Below, in pieces: positions 15,926 to 23,457 of a DNA stretch of 57,092 nt. Numbering within the stretch: the first letter of the stretch is position 1; every line of letters starts with the position of its first letter. The notes under the pieces are model-generated. The model worked only from the letters and a program-made list of their open reading frames with translations, was not told the DNA's origin and ran no database searches. The stretch lies in assembly GCA_905233385.1 (NCBI GenBank), contig CAJOEH010000014.1:1-57092 (forward strand), read 5' to 3'. The position numbers and the translations under genes are program-made. Origin of the DNA: an uncultured Oscillospiraceae bacterium. GTDB taxonomy: Bacteria > Bacillota > Clostridia > Oscillospirales > Oscillospiraceae.

Positions 15926-16846
15926 ATGGGCAATCTGAAACGTGACGCTAACCGCTTCCTGTACAGAAACCGCAGCAAGGGCATCCCGAATCTGATGCTG
16001 TATATCGGCATCGGCAACGTGGTCGTCTACGTGCTCGCGCTGTTCCTGTCAGCTAAGAATATCAACGTCTACGAACTGCTCCGCTTCGACGCCGAGCGGA
16101 TCCTGGCCGGTCAGGTCTGGCGGCTGTTCAGCTATCCGTTCACCTTTATCTGTGAAATCTCTCTGATCTTTTTCAAGGCGCTCGCACTGTTCTTCTATTA
16201 CTGGATCGGGAGCATCCTGGAGAACAACTGGGGAACGCTGAAGTTCAACCTGTACTATTTCTGCGGTCTGCTGCTGATGGACCTTGCGGGTATCCTGCTG
16301 TACGCCTTCGCGTCGATCAACATTTTCGTGTCCGCGTCCTTCATCAACATGTCGCTCTTCCTCGCGGCCGCGACGCTTATCCCGGAGCATAAGATCTATC
16401 TGTTTATGATCATTCCGATCAAAATGCGCTGGATGGCGCTGGTCGATATCGTGTGGACCGTCGTCGAGATCCTCGAAATCGTGCTTCCGATGCGCTCGCT
16501 CGGCGGCAACGTATTCTGGTACTACGTGATCATCTTCGGCACCGCGCCGCTGATCGCGCTGATCAACTACTTCCTTTTCTTTGGCCGGAACGTGAAAAAT
16601 CTCTTCGTGCCGCCGAAAGTCTATCAGAGGCGAAAGAAACAGCCGGAACCGAAAGCGCAGCCCAGCCCGGACTGGGCGAAGAACTACCGCGCCCCCACCG
16701 GCGAACGCCCGTACCGCCACAAGTGCACGGTCTGCGGCAGGACGGACACGGACTGTCCGGATCTGGAGTTCCGCTACTGTTCCAAATGCGCGGGGTACTT
16801 CTGCTACTGCATCGATCACATCAACAATCACACACACGTGCAATAG
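15926..16846 (+). CDS. Rhomboid-like membrane protein with C-terminal zinc-finger
   Basis: A 306-residue protein with about six membrane helices between residues 23 and 225, then a cytoplasmic tail. The opening (NLMLYIGIGNVVVYVLAL, 'FDAERILAGQVWRLFSYPFTF') has the rhomboid layout including the W-R-(L/F)-x-(S/T)-x-x-F segment. However, the catalytic GxSG serine motif is not found: the equivalent helix reads FVSASFINMSLF and no partner histidine is evident, so it is probably an inactive rhomboid fold. The tail has CTVCGRTDTDC, then YCSKCAGYFCYCIDH and HTH, enough Cys/His for one or two zinc sites. Function is unknown; it may bind and retain membrane clients. Confidence 0.65.
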   Translation: MGNLKRDANRFLYRNRSKGIPNLMLYIGIGNVVVYVLALFLSAKNINVYELLRFDAERILAGQVWRLFSYPFTFICEISLIFFKALALFFYYWIGSILENNWGTLKFNLYYFCGLLLMDLAGILLYAFASINIFVSASFINMSLFLAAATLIPEHKIYLFMIIPIKMRWMALVDIVWTVVEILEIVLPMRSLGGNVFWYYVIIFGTAPLIALINYFLFFGRNVKNLFVPPKVYQRRKKQPEPKAQPSPDWAKNYRAPTGERPYRHKCTVCGRTDTDCPDLEFRYCSKCAGYFCYCIDHINNHTHVQ

Positions 16847-16851
16847 ATTCA

Positions 16852-16888
16852 AAGAACGGTGCAGGCGCAAAGCGTCCGCACCGTTCTT
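16852..16888 (+). terminator. Terminator of the rhomboid-like gene
   Basis: A 17-bp stem with one mismatch (16852-16868 and 16872-16888), then TTGTTTG, starting five bases after the stop. Confidence 0.75.
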
Positions 16889-16932
16889 GTTTGAAAACCA
16901 AACCTTATCCAGCGGAGGCAAAAAGCAGTTCC

Positions 16933-17046
16933 GTCATTCCCGCAGCCGCAGGCTGACGGGAATCTGTCCGTTGCAGGTATGGCACGTGCATCGTTTCATA
17001 GGAAAGCGTCATATGCATAGATTGCCCGGACCAGCCGGGCAATGAC
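16933..17046. repeat. Intergenic palindrome-ended element, short copy 3
   Basis: A 114-base element with ends GTCATTCC and GCAATGAC, terminal hairpins (ATTCCCG...CGGGAAT and ATTGCCCGG...CCGGGCAAT) and the core TCTGTCCGTTGCAGGTAT. This matches the core of the two elements at 10514-10989 but lacks their 100-base middle. Confidence 0.65.
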
Positions 17047-17061
17047 AGAATTGAAAAGCAA

Positions 17062-17093
17062 AACGTGGTCAGGCTCGAGAGTCTGACCACGTT
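17062..17093 (-). terminator. Terminator of udk
   Basis: An 11-bp perfect stem (AACGTGGTCAG, 17062-17072, with 17083-17093) ends 10 bases past the udk stop. On the minus strand TTTGCTTTTC follows. Confidence 0.7.
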
Positions 17094-17103
17094 GTTTTGC
17101 TTA

Positions 17104-17727
17104 TCATTGTTCCTCGTCGATGTGCCGCTGGATGCGGTCGATGATCATTTCCAGCGCGACGAGGTTCTTGCCGCCCTCGAGCACGACGAGATCCGCGTTC
17201 TTCTTGCTGGGCTCGACGAACTGCTCGTGCATGGGCTTGACCGTCGCGAGGTACTGATTCAGGACGGATTCGAGGCTTCTGCCGCGCTTGGCGACGTCGC
17301 GCCGGATCCTTCGGATCAGGCGGACGTCCGCGTCCGTATCGACGAAGATCTTGATATCCATCTGCGAGCAGAGCACCTTGTTCTCGAAGATCAGGATGCC
17401 CTCGACCAGGATGACCTTGCGCGGTTCGACGCGGGTCGTCTCCTCGCAGCGCGAATAGGTCGTATAGTCGTAAATCGGGCACTCGATCGCCTGCCCCGCT
17501 TTGAGCAGGCGCAGGTGCTCGATCATCATTTCCGTATCGAAAGCATCGGGATGGTCGTAGTTAACCTTCTTCCTCTCCTCGATGCTGAGTTCTTCGTAGG
17601 GACGGTAGTAATTATCATGGCTGAGCACGGTCACGTCGTCCTGGAAGCGCGCGATCAGATTTTTCATCAGGGTCGTCTTGCCGCTGCCGGAGCCGCCTGC
17701 AATGCCGATGACAATAATTTTAGACAT
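17104..17727 (-). CDS. udk: Uridine kinase
   Basis: A 207-residue P-loop kinase that phosphorylates uridine and cytidine to UMP and CMP. Walker A is GGSGSGKTT near residues 11-19; the family motifs DNYYRPYEELS (about 38-48), NYDHPDAFD (about 56-64), YDYTTYSR and VILVEGILIFEN (about 105-116) are all present, as is the RRIRRD segment in the lid region. Length is typical. It lies 96 bases after nupQ, separated by a perfect hairpin, so it may be read through from the transporter operon or transcribed alone. The context places it in a pyrimidine nucleoside salvage pathway with Cdd and Tdk. Confidence 0.93.
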   Translation of the reverse strand: MSKIIVIGIAGGSGSGKTTLMKNLIARFQDDVTVLSHDNYYRPYEELSIEERKKVNYDHPDAFDTEMMIEHLRLLKAGQAIECPIYDYTTYSRCEETTRVEPRKVILVEGILIFENKVLCSQMDIKIFVDTDADVRLIRRIRRDVAKRGRSLESVLNQYLATVKPMHEQFVEPSKKNADLVVLEGGKNLVALEMIIDRIQRHIDEEQ

Positions 17728-17777
17728 TTTATATCCTCCGTAAGGGGTAGGTTGCCTGCGAGTCTTCTAATAACAGT

Positions 17778-17811
17778 CATTGTCCTATCCCCGAACGGGG
17801 ATAGGACAATG
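17778..17811 (-). terminator. Perfect hairpin between nupQ and udk
   Basis: Two 16-base perfect arms (17778-17793 and 17796-17811) around AA, lying 12 bases after the nupQ stop. The T-tract on the minus strand is poor (ACTGTTATTAG). The outer bases (CATTG...CAATG) resemble the ends of the GTCATTGC repeat family, so it may be a solo repeat hairpin acting as a terminator or processing site. Confidence 0.55.
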
Positions 17812-17823
17812 CTGTAATTGAGT

Positions 17824-18762
17824 TTATCGCATTCCTTTGTCGTAAGGAATACCTTCTGCCTTCGGCGCCTTGGACTTCTTGGAAGTGAACGCCAGAACGA
17901 TCAGAGAGGCGATGAAGGGCATCATACGATAGATTTCCTTCGCCAGATTGAGCTGGCCGAGGAAGGTGGAGTCCGCGATGTCCGCGAGAGCCTTGAACAC
18001 CGCGAAGAACAGCGCGCAGCCGAAGATCTTGATCGGGTGCCATGCACCGAAGATCATAACTGCCAGCGAGAGGAAGCCCATGCCGGCAACGCCCTGCTCG
18101 AAGTTCCAGATACTGACGGACGGGACCACGTAGGCGAAGCCGCCGAGGCCGCCCAGGAAGCCGGAGATCAGAACGCCGGCCCAGCGCATGGTGTAGACGT
18201 TGATGCCAACGGACGCGGCAGCCTGCGGATGCTCGCCGCAGGCGCGCAGCCGGAGACCGAACTTGGTCTTGTACATCAGGATGAAGGAGATCACCAGAAG
18301 CGCAATGCCGAGGAACACGAAGACGTTCACGGTGATTGGTCCGATGTTGAAAATGAAGGGCGAGTTGTTGTAGGCGAGTTTCGGCGACTGATTACCGGAA
18401 TGGGTCAGGTTGTAGTTCTTGACAAAGACAAGAGCCAGAGCCGTGCCCATCAGGTTCAGCGCCGTACCGCCGATCGTTTGGTCTGCTTTTAGATTGATGG
18501 AAGCGAACGCCAGCAGCGCGGAATAGATCACGCCGGCGGCGCAGGCGACCAGAATCGAGATCAAGACGATGAGGAATGCGGGCATCGTCTCGGGCAGGAG
18601 GCAGAGCGCAAGCGCGCCGGCCACTGCGCCGATCGTCATGATGCCCTCAAGGGCGATGTTGATAATGCCGGAATGCTCGGACCACATGCCGCCCATGGCG
18701 ACGAGGAGCAGGACGACGCCGTACAGAAGGGCGTACTTAATCAGAAGATACACACCTGTCAT
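17824..18762 (-). CDS. Nucleoside ABC transporter permease (NupQ/YufQ type)
   Basis: A 312-residue permease of the BPD_transp_2 family with about eight helices. The motif GGMWSEHSGIINIALEGIMTIGAVAGAL near residues 24-51 is the family signature near the N-terminus, and GLRLRACGEHPQAAASVGINVYTMRW near 198-223 is the coupling segment that contacts the ATPase. With the preceding permease it forms the membrane channel of a BMP-type nucleoside importer. It overlaps the upstream permease by four bases (ATGA). Related systems carry other solutes (riboflavin, sugars), but the surrounding nucleoside genes favour nucleosides. Confidence 0.88.
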   Translation of the reverse strand: MTGVYLLIKYALLYGVVLLLVAMGGMWSEHSGIINIALEGIMTIGAVAGALALCLLPETMPAFLIVLISILVACAAGVIYSALLAFASINLKADQTIGGTALNLMGTALALVFVKNYNLTHSGNQSPKLAYNNSPFIFNIGPITVNVFVFLGIALLVISFILMYKTKFGLRLRACGEHPQAAASVGINVYTMRWAGVLISGFLGGLGGFAYVVPSVSIWNFEQGVAGMGFLSLAVMIFGAWHPIKIFGCALFFAVFKALADIADSTFLGQLNLAKEIYRMMPFIASLIVLAFTSKKSKAPKAEGIPYDKGMR

Positions 18763-19931
18763 GATTTATCCTCCCCTCTCTTTTTGAACAATGCGCCTCC
18801 GATGAGTTTGCTGAAGAAGCCCTTGAAAATCATGGAGAACGCGCACAGGTAAACGATGATGCCGGAAACGGCGTCGGAGATCTCCTTCGGGAAGATGGAC
18901 TGCGTCATGGCGTTGCCGCCGACGCTCAGGTGGGAAATGAAGATGCCGGAGAAGATACAGCCGATCGGGTTCAGGGACGCCAGCAGGGCGACGGAGATGC
19001 CGTTGAAGCCCTGTGCGGGAAGCGCCGTGGACTCCTGCGGGTTGTACTGCTCGATGCCGGACAGGTAGAACAGGCCGGCGCCGAAGCCGGCGAGCGCGCC
19101 GGCGATGACCATGGACAGGACGATGTTGCGCTTGGCGTTGATGCCGGCGTAGGTCGCGGCGTTCTTATTGTGGCCGCAGGCCTTGAGCTCGTAACCGAAC
19201 GTGGTCTTGTTCAGGATGATGTAGATCACGACGGCGGCGATGACGGCAAGCAGGATTGCGATCGTCATGGCGCTGTAGTTGAAGGTCTCGGTGAGATCCC
19301 AGCCGAAGATCTTGGAGGGGATCAGAGAGCCGGGGCTCTGCGAAGCGACCGTGTAGGTCTTCGCCTGCTTGATGAAGTACATGGGGCTGTTGCCGCCCTG
19401 ATACATGAGCGTGTTCGCGCCGTAGAGGCCGATCCAGTTCATCATGATGCAGGTGATGACTTCGTTCACGTTGAGGTAAGCCTTCAGGATGCCGGGAAGA
19501 GCGCCCCAGATCGCGCCGGCGAGGGTGGCTGCCAGCAGGCAGAGATACCAGGGCAGATGCAGGACCAGCGCGCAGTACAGACCGCCGAACGCGCCGAGCA
19601 CGTACTGGCCGGCGGCGCCGATGTTGAACAGGCCGGTCTTAAACGCGAAGGCCACGGAGAGGCCGGTCATGATGAGGGGAGCGCCCTCCGCAATGACCAT
19701 GGCCAAAGGCTTCATGTGCGCTCTGGTCGCCATGAGCTGCTCGTTGCCGAAGCTCTTGAAGCCGCCCTTGATGATGGGCCACAGACCGTCGGACCATGCA
19801 TACTTGGCGTTCAGGATCACGAGGAAGATGTAGCCGAGGATCAGGCCGATGAAAATACAGGCAAGGGACGAGAGAACAGAAGCCGTCGCCTTCTTGGCGT
19901 TCATCGCCAGCGGAGATTCTTTTTTATTCAT
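18759..19931 (-). CDS. Nucleoside ABC transporter permease (NupP/YufP type)
   Basis: A 390-residue permease with an N-terminal helix (about residues 19-40), a loop, and then the BPD_transp_2 core. Characteristic segments are GAPLIMTGLSVAFAFKTGLFNIGAAGQY near residues 80-107 and FGYELKACGHNKNAATYAGINAKRN near 250-274 (EAA-like coupling loop). The start at 19931 lies inside the end of the ATPase gene (8-base overlap) with AAGGAGG there; the longer frame to 20045 is a shadow. It pairs with the next permease gene as the heterodimeric channel. Confidence 0.88.
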   Translation of the reverse strand: MNKKESPLAMNAKKATASVLSSLACIFIGLILGYIFLVILNAKYAWSDGLWPIIKGGFKSFGNEQLMATRAHMKPLAMVIAEGAPLIMTGLSVAFAFKTGLFNIGAAGQYVLGAFGGLYCALVLHLPWYLCLLAATLAGAIWGALPGILKAYLNVNEVITCIMMNWIGLYGANTLMYQGGNSPMYFIKQAKTYTVASQSPGSLIPSKIFGWDLTETFNYSAMTIAILLAVIAAVVIYIILNKTTFGYELKACGHNKNAATYAGINAKRNIVLSMVIAGALAGFGAGLFYLSGIEQYNPQESTALPAQGFNGISVALLASLNPIGCIFSGIFISHLSVGGNAMTQSIFPKEISDAVSGIIVYLCAFSMIFKGFFSKLIGGALFKKRGEDKS

Positions 19932-21522
19932 CGCTCTTTGCCTCCTTTGCTGACGGAGTATCGCGCTTGGCGCCGGCCATGTACAGGCCGAGTTCTTCGA
20001 CGGTGACCTTCTTCGGGTCGAACTCGCCGACGATCTCGCCCTCATACATCACGAGAATGCGGTCGGAAAGGCTCATGACTTCTTCGAGCTCGAGGGAGAC
20101 GAGAAGGACGGCCTTGCCGGCGTCACGTTCCTTGACGATCTCGGCGTGGATGTACTCGATCGCGCCGACGTCGAGGCCGCGGGTAGGCTGGACCGCGACG
20201 AGCAGCTCATGATCCTTGTCCATTTCACGGGCAACAATCGCCTTCTGCTGGTTGCCGCCGGACATCGCGCGGGCCGGAGTCAGGGAGCCCTGGCCGGAAC
20301 GGACGTCGAACTTCTCGATCAAGGCGTCGGAGTACTGGCGTACCTCGCCGAACTTGATAAAGCCGAAGTGCTGGAAGTCTTTCTGCCAGTAGCGCTGCAG
20401 AACCATGTTCTGCTCCAGGGAATAGTCCAGGACAAGTCCGTGCTTATGGCGGTCTTCGGGAATATGAGACATATTCTTGGCGCGCGCACGGATGGAGCTG
20501 TTGCTGATGTCCTCGCCGCACAGGGTGATCTTGCCGGAGGACATGTTGTCCAGGCCGGTCAGCGCGTAGACGAACTGCGTCTGGCCGTTGCCTTCGATAC
20601 CGGCAAGGCAGACGATCTCGCCGCGGCGGACCTGGAAGGAAACGTTGGTAACAGCGTTGCCCTTGTGCGTCTTGGACTTGACGGTCACGCCCTCGACCTC
20701 GAGGACGGGCTCGCCGGGCTGGGCGGGTTCCTTGTTGACCTCGAGCTGCACCGGACGGCCGACCATCATGGAGGACAGCTCCTGAACGGTGACGTCCGCG
20801 GTGTTGACCGTGCCGATGTACTTGCCCTTCCGCAGGACGGAGCAGCGGTCCGCGACCGCCATGATCTCCGCCAGCTTGTGGGAGATAAAGAGGATCGACT
20901 TGCCCTCTGCCGCGAGATTCTTCATGATGTGCATCAGTTCGTCGATCTCCTGCGGGGTCAGAACCGCAGTCGGCTCGTCGAAGATGAGGATCTCATTGTC
21001 GCGGTAGAGCATCTTGAGGATTTCGGTACGCTGCTGCATACCGACGGAGATATCCTCAATGATCGCGTCGGGGTCGACCTGCAGGCCGTACTTCTCGGAC
21101 AGGGCGACGACCTTTTTCCGCGCCTCGTCCTTCTGCAGGAAGCCTGCCGTATTCGGCTCGACGCCGAGGATGATATTGTCGAGGACTGAGAAGCACTCGA
21201 CCAGCTTGAAGTGCTGATGCACCATGCCGATGTTCAGGGCATTTGCATCATTGGGGTTGTTGATTTTAACAACTTCCCCGTTCTTTTTGATGCAGCCTTC
21301 CTCAGGCTGATACAGGCCGAAGAGGACGCTCATCAAGGTGGACTTACCGGCGCCGTTCTCACCAAGCAAAGCGTGGATTTCGCCTCTGCGAAGCTGCAGG
21401 GTGACGTTATCATTCGCCTTGATGCCCGGGAAAATCTTGGTGATATTCAGCATTTCGATAATGTAGTCCGACTCAGCGGGAGTCTGGGAAACGGGGGTGT
21501 TTTCCAATTCTGCCAAATTCAT
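19924..21522 (-). CDS. Nucleoside ABC transporter ATPase, two ATPase domains (NupO/YufO type)
   Basis: A 532-residue protein with two ATPase domains, as in sugar/nucleoside importers of the Rbs/BMP class. Domain 1 has Walker A GENGAGKST (about 54-62), a signature-like ISVGMQQRTEI (about 160) and Walker B ILIFDEPTAVLTP (about 180-192). Domain 2 begins near residue 275 with a degenerate P-loop (GIEGNGQTQF), the signature MSGGNQQKAIVAREM (about 434-448) and 'LLVAVQPTRGLDVGA'. Start choice is unusual: AAGGAGG ends one base before the ATG at 21522, too close. A TTG two codons later (21516) has ideal 7-base spacing and may be the real start. It leads the nupOPQ operon. Confidence 0.9.
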   Translation of the reverse strand: MNLAELENTPVSQTPAESDYIIEMLNITKIFPGIKANDNVTLQLRRGEIHALLGENGAGKSTLMSVLFGLYQPEEGCIKKNGEVVKINNPNDANALNIGMVHQHFKLVECFSVLDNIILGVEPNTAGFLQKDEARKKVVALSEKYGLQVDPDAIIEDISVGMQQRTEILKMLYRDNEILIFDEPTAVLTPQEIDELMHIMKNLAAEGKSILFISHKLAEIMAVADRCSVLRKGKYIGTVNTADVTVQELSSMMVGRPVQLEVNKEPAQPGEPVLEVEGVTVKSKTHKGNAVTNVSFQVRRGEIVCLAGIEGNGQTQFVYALTGLDNMSSGKITLCGEDISNSSIRARAKNMSHIPEDRHKHGLVLDYSLEQNMVLQRYWQKDFQHFGFIKFGEVRQYSDALIEKFDVRSGQGSLTPARAMSGGNQQKAIVAREMDKDHELLVAVQPTRGLDVGAIEYIHAEIVKERDAGKAVLLVSLELEEVMSLSDRILVMYEGEIVGEFDPKKVTVEELGLYMAGAKRDTPSAKEAKSDE

Positions 21523-21534
21523 CCCTCCTTAATT

Positions 21535-21551
21535 CCATTGCAAAGCAATGG
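21535..21551 (-). promoter_or_regulatory. Operator-like palindrome in the nupO leader
   Basis: CCATTGC-AAA-GCAATGG is a perfect 7-base-arm inverted repeat between the predicted start of transcription and the Shine-Dalgarno site. A TATAAT -10 box lies just upstream (minus strand, 21565-21570), with a weak TTTATT -35 at 21588-21593. It could bind a repressor or fold in the mRNA. Confidence 0.4.
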
Positions 21552-21678
21552 TATTTACCATATCATTATAATCGAAGGAAAGAAAAAAATAAACACTTTT
21601 TCTACAAAAAGTTCATAATTTGAGTGTCAAAAATACGCGCTTGGATTTGTGCATTTTTACGAAAAAATGAATATAAAA

Positions 21679-21702
21679 AATCCGGGCCCGAAGGCCCGGA
21701 TT
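21679..21702 (-). terminator. Terminator of the BMP lipoprotein gene
   Basis: A perfect 10-bp GC-rich stem (21679-21688 and 21693-21702), followed on the minus strand by TTTTATATTC. It separates the binding protein gene from nupOPQ, so stoichiometry can differ. Confidence 0.8.
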
Positions 21703-21715
21703 CTTTTAAGTGAAA

Positions 21716-22882
21716 TTACTGGATGTAGTCGACAGCGATCGCAACTTCCGGAGCGTTCTCGGTGTCGGCGGAGCAAGCACGGGCGCCGCTCATCAGGTCA
21801 GCCTTGACAGCCTCGTAATCTTCAACAGTGAAGTTCGCGAGTCTCCAGGACTTCGCAGCGGTGGGCAGACCGACATAGTCGCCTTCCTGCAGGGACTTGT
21901 TCTGGACCTGGCCGCCTTCCCAGGCGCCGTTCGCGAGGTTGGTCAGAGCAGTCACGACGGACTCGCTCAGGCCCTTCATCGCGGAGGTGATGATGCACTC
22001 GTCGATGTAGCTCTGGTCAACGTCAACGCCGATGACCTTCGCGTTGTGGTTGTTCGCAGCCTCAACAGCAGAAGTGTAGATGCCGCCGCCGCAAGCGAAG
22101 ACGACTTCGGTGCCGTCGGCATACCAGCCGTCCATCTTAGCAGTGATGGCAGCGTCGCCGAAGAACTGGCCGCCGTAGGTGTACTTGATGGAGACTTCGC
22201 CGGTCACGCCGAGGTCCTCAGCAGCAGCGTTCGCGCCCTGCACGAAGCCGTAGCCGTAACGGATAACAGCGGGAACCGCCATGCCGCCCAGGAAGCCGAG
22301 CTTTCTGTAGCCGTCAGCAACAGCAGCATAGCCGGCGAGGTAGCCAGCCTGGTCCTCTTCGAAGGTGATGCAGAGGGTGTTGGGAGCCGGATCATAGTAG
22401 GTGGCATAGTCGAAGGTCAGGTCGCCAGCGCCCACGTCGATCGCGATGAAGTAAACATCGGGATACTGATCCTGGACAGTGATGACGGACTCGCCGAACA
22501 GATAGCCAGGCATAACGATGACGTTGTAGCCAGCGCCGATCGCGGTCTCGATGGTCTCAACACGAGCGTCGGTGGAGTCAGCAGACGGCTGATAGTAGGT
22601 GTAGTTGACAGCGTTCGCTTCGCAGTACTCCTTGACGCCTTCCCAGGTAGCCTGGTTGAAGGACTCGTCGTCGATGGTGCCGACGTCGGTCACGAGAGCG
22701 ACCTTGAGGTCAACAGCGGGAGCGACGGGCTCGTCGGTAACATCGGGAGCGTCAGTAGCGGGGGTGTCGGGGCCCTCAGTTGCGGGAGCTTCAGTCGCGG
22801 GGGTTTCTGCTTCGCCATTGCAGCCTGCGAACAGGCAAGCAACCATTACGAGGGCGAGCAGAAGAGCAACAATTTTCTTCAT
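21716..22882 (-). CDS. BMP-family nucleoside-binding lipoprotein
   Basis: A 388-residue extracellular binding protein of the Bmp/Med (PnrA) family. The signal peptide has the lipobox LFAGC (about residues 17-21). A Pro/Thr/Glu linker with repeated ATEAPATEGP-like units (about 22-55) tethers the domain. The core shows KVALVTDVGTIDDESFNQATWEG near 58-80, GYLAGYAAV, KLGFLGG near 190-196, and VVFACGGGIY...IGVDVDQSYID near 280-310, all family landmarks. It would capture purine or pyrimidine nucleosides for NupOPQ. GGAGG precedes the ATG at 22882. High A/G synonymous bias compared with neighbours suggests strong expression. Confidence 0.9.
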   Translation of the reverse strand: MKKIVALLLALVMVACLFAGCNGEAETPATEAPATEGPDTPATDAPDVTDEPVAPAVDLKVALVTDVGTIDDESFNQATWEGVKEYCEANAVNYTYYQPSADSTDARVETIETAIGAGYNVIVMPGYLFGESVITVQDQYPDVYFIAIDVGAGDLTFDYATYYDPAPNTLCITFEEDQAGYLAGYAAVADGYRKLGFLGGMAVPAVIRYGYGFVQGANAAAEDLGVTGEVSIKYTYGGQFFGDAAITAKMDGWYADGTEVVFACGGGIYTSAVEAANNHNAKVIGVDVDQSYIDECIITSAMKGLSESVVTALTNLANGAWEGGQVQNKSLQEGDYVGLPTAAKSWRLANFTVEDYEAVKADLMSGARACSADTENAPEVAIAVDYIQ

Positions 22883-22912
22883 TTTCTTACCTCCAAATTT
22901 TTTGTTTGCGGC

Positions 22913-22939
22913 AATACCGCAAGATAAATTCGCGGTATT
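22913..22939 (-). promoter_or_regulatory. Hairpin in the leader of the BMP lipoprotein gene
   Basis: AATACCGC (22913-22920) pairs with GCGGTATT (22932-22939) in the untranslated leader, about 30 bases before the start codon. It may stabilise the mRNA or serve as an operator. A weak promoter (TTGATT, 17 bases, AAGAAT) is visible upstream. No known purine riboswitch pattern was recognised. Confidence 0.35.
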
Positions 22940-23020
22940 CCTTTTACCGCTTAATCTATTCTTGCACAAATCCGTGCAAAAATCAAGATGTTGTTAAAAT
23001 TTTGTTAAAAATGCCCAAAA

Positions 23021-23434
23021 TCAGTGGTCTAAATTCTCCTTTGTGAAGCGTAAAGGCAGCATTTCTGCCAGTGTGTATGTGACGACCTCGCCGTCGCCCT
23101 TGCTCAGGTAGATCTTGAAGTCGCCGTCGCAGAATTCGCTCATGACCTGACGGCACACGCCGCAGGGAGCGCAGAGCTCCGAGATCGGCTCTCCGCCCTT
23201 GCCGCCGACGATGGCGATCGCCTCAAACTCGCGTTCGCCCTGGAAGACGGCGGTGAAGAACGCGGTGCGTTCGGCGCAGTTAGTCGGACCGAAGGCGGAG
23301 TTTTCGATGTTGCAGCCCTGATAGACCTTGCCGTCCTTCGTCAGCAGCGCGGCGCCGACGGCGAAGCCGGAATACGGGATGTAGGCGTGTTCCCGTGCCT
23401 CGATCGCAAGATTAACGAGTTCCAATGGGGTCAT
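23021..23434 (-). CDS. cdd: Cytidine deaminase
   Basis: A 137-residue zinc enzyme of the short, tetrameric type that converts (deoxy)cytidine to (deoxy)uridine. The active-site motifs are CAERTAFFTA (the C-A-E signature near residues 53-56) and PCGVCRQVMSEF (near 89-100), supplying three zinc ligands plus the catalytic glutamate. YIPYSGFAVGAALLTKDGKVY near 18-38 is the typical N-terminal part. The start at 23434 follows GGGGAGGAGAG; the longer frame to 23806 belongs to another reading frame of deoB. It is read with tdk, deoD and deoB, and the next gene downstream is the nucleoside-binding lipoprotein. Confidence 0.94.
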   Translation of the reverse strand: MTPLELVNLAIEAREHAYIPYSGFAVGAALLTKDGKVYQGCNIENSAFGPTNCAERTAFFTAVFQGEREFEAIAIVGGKGGEPISELCAPCGVCRQVMSEFCDGDFKIYLSKGDGEVVTYTLAEMLPLRFTKENLDH

Positions 23435-23457
23435 GGTACGTCTCTCCTCCCCTGTGC

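Noticed and set aside
21523-23020. A purine or other riboswitch in the leaders of nupO or the BMP gene
   Set aside because: Only simple hairpins are present; the conserved junction sequences of purine riboswitches were not found.
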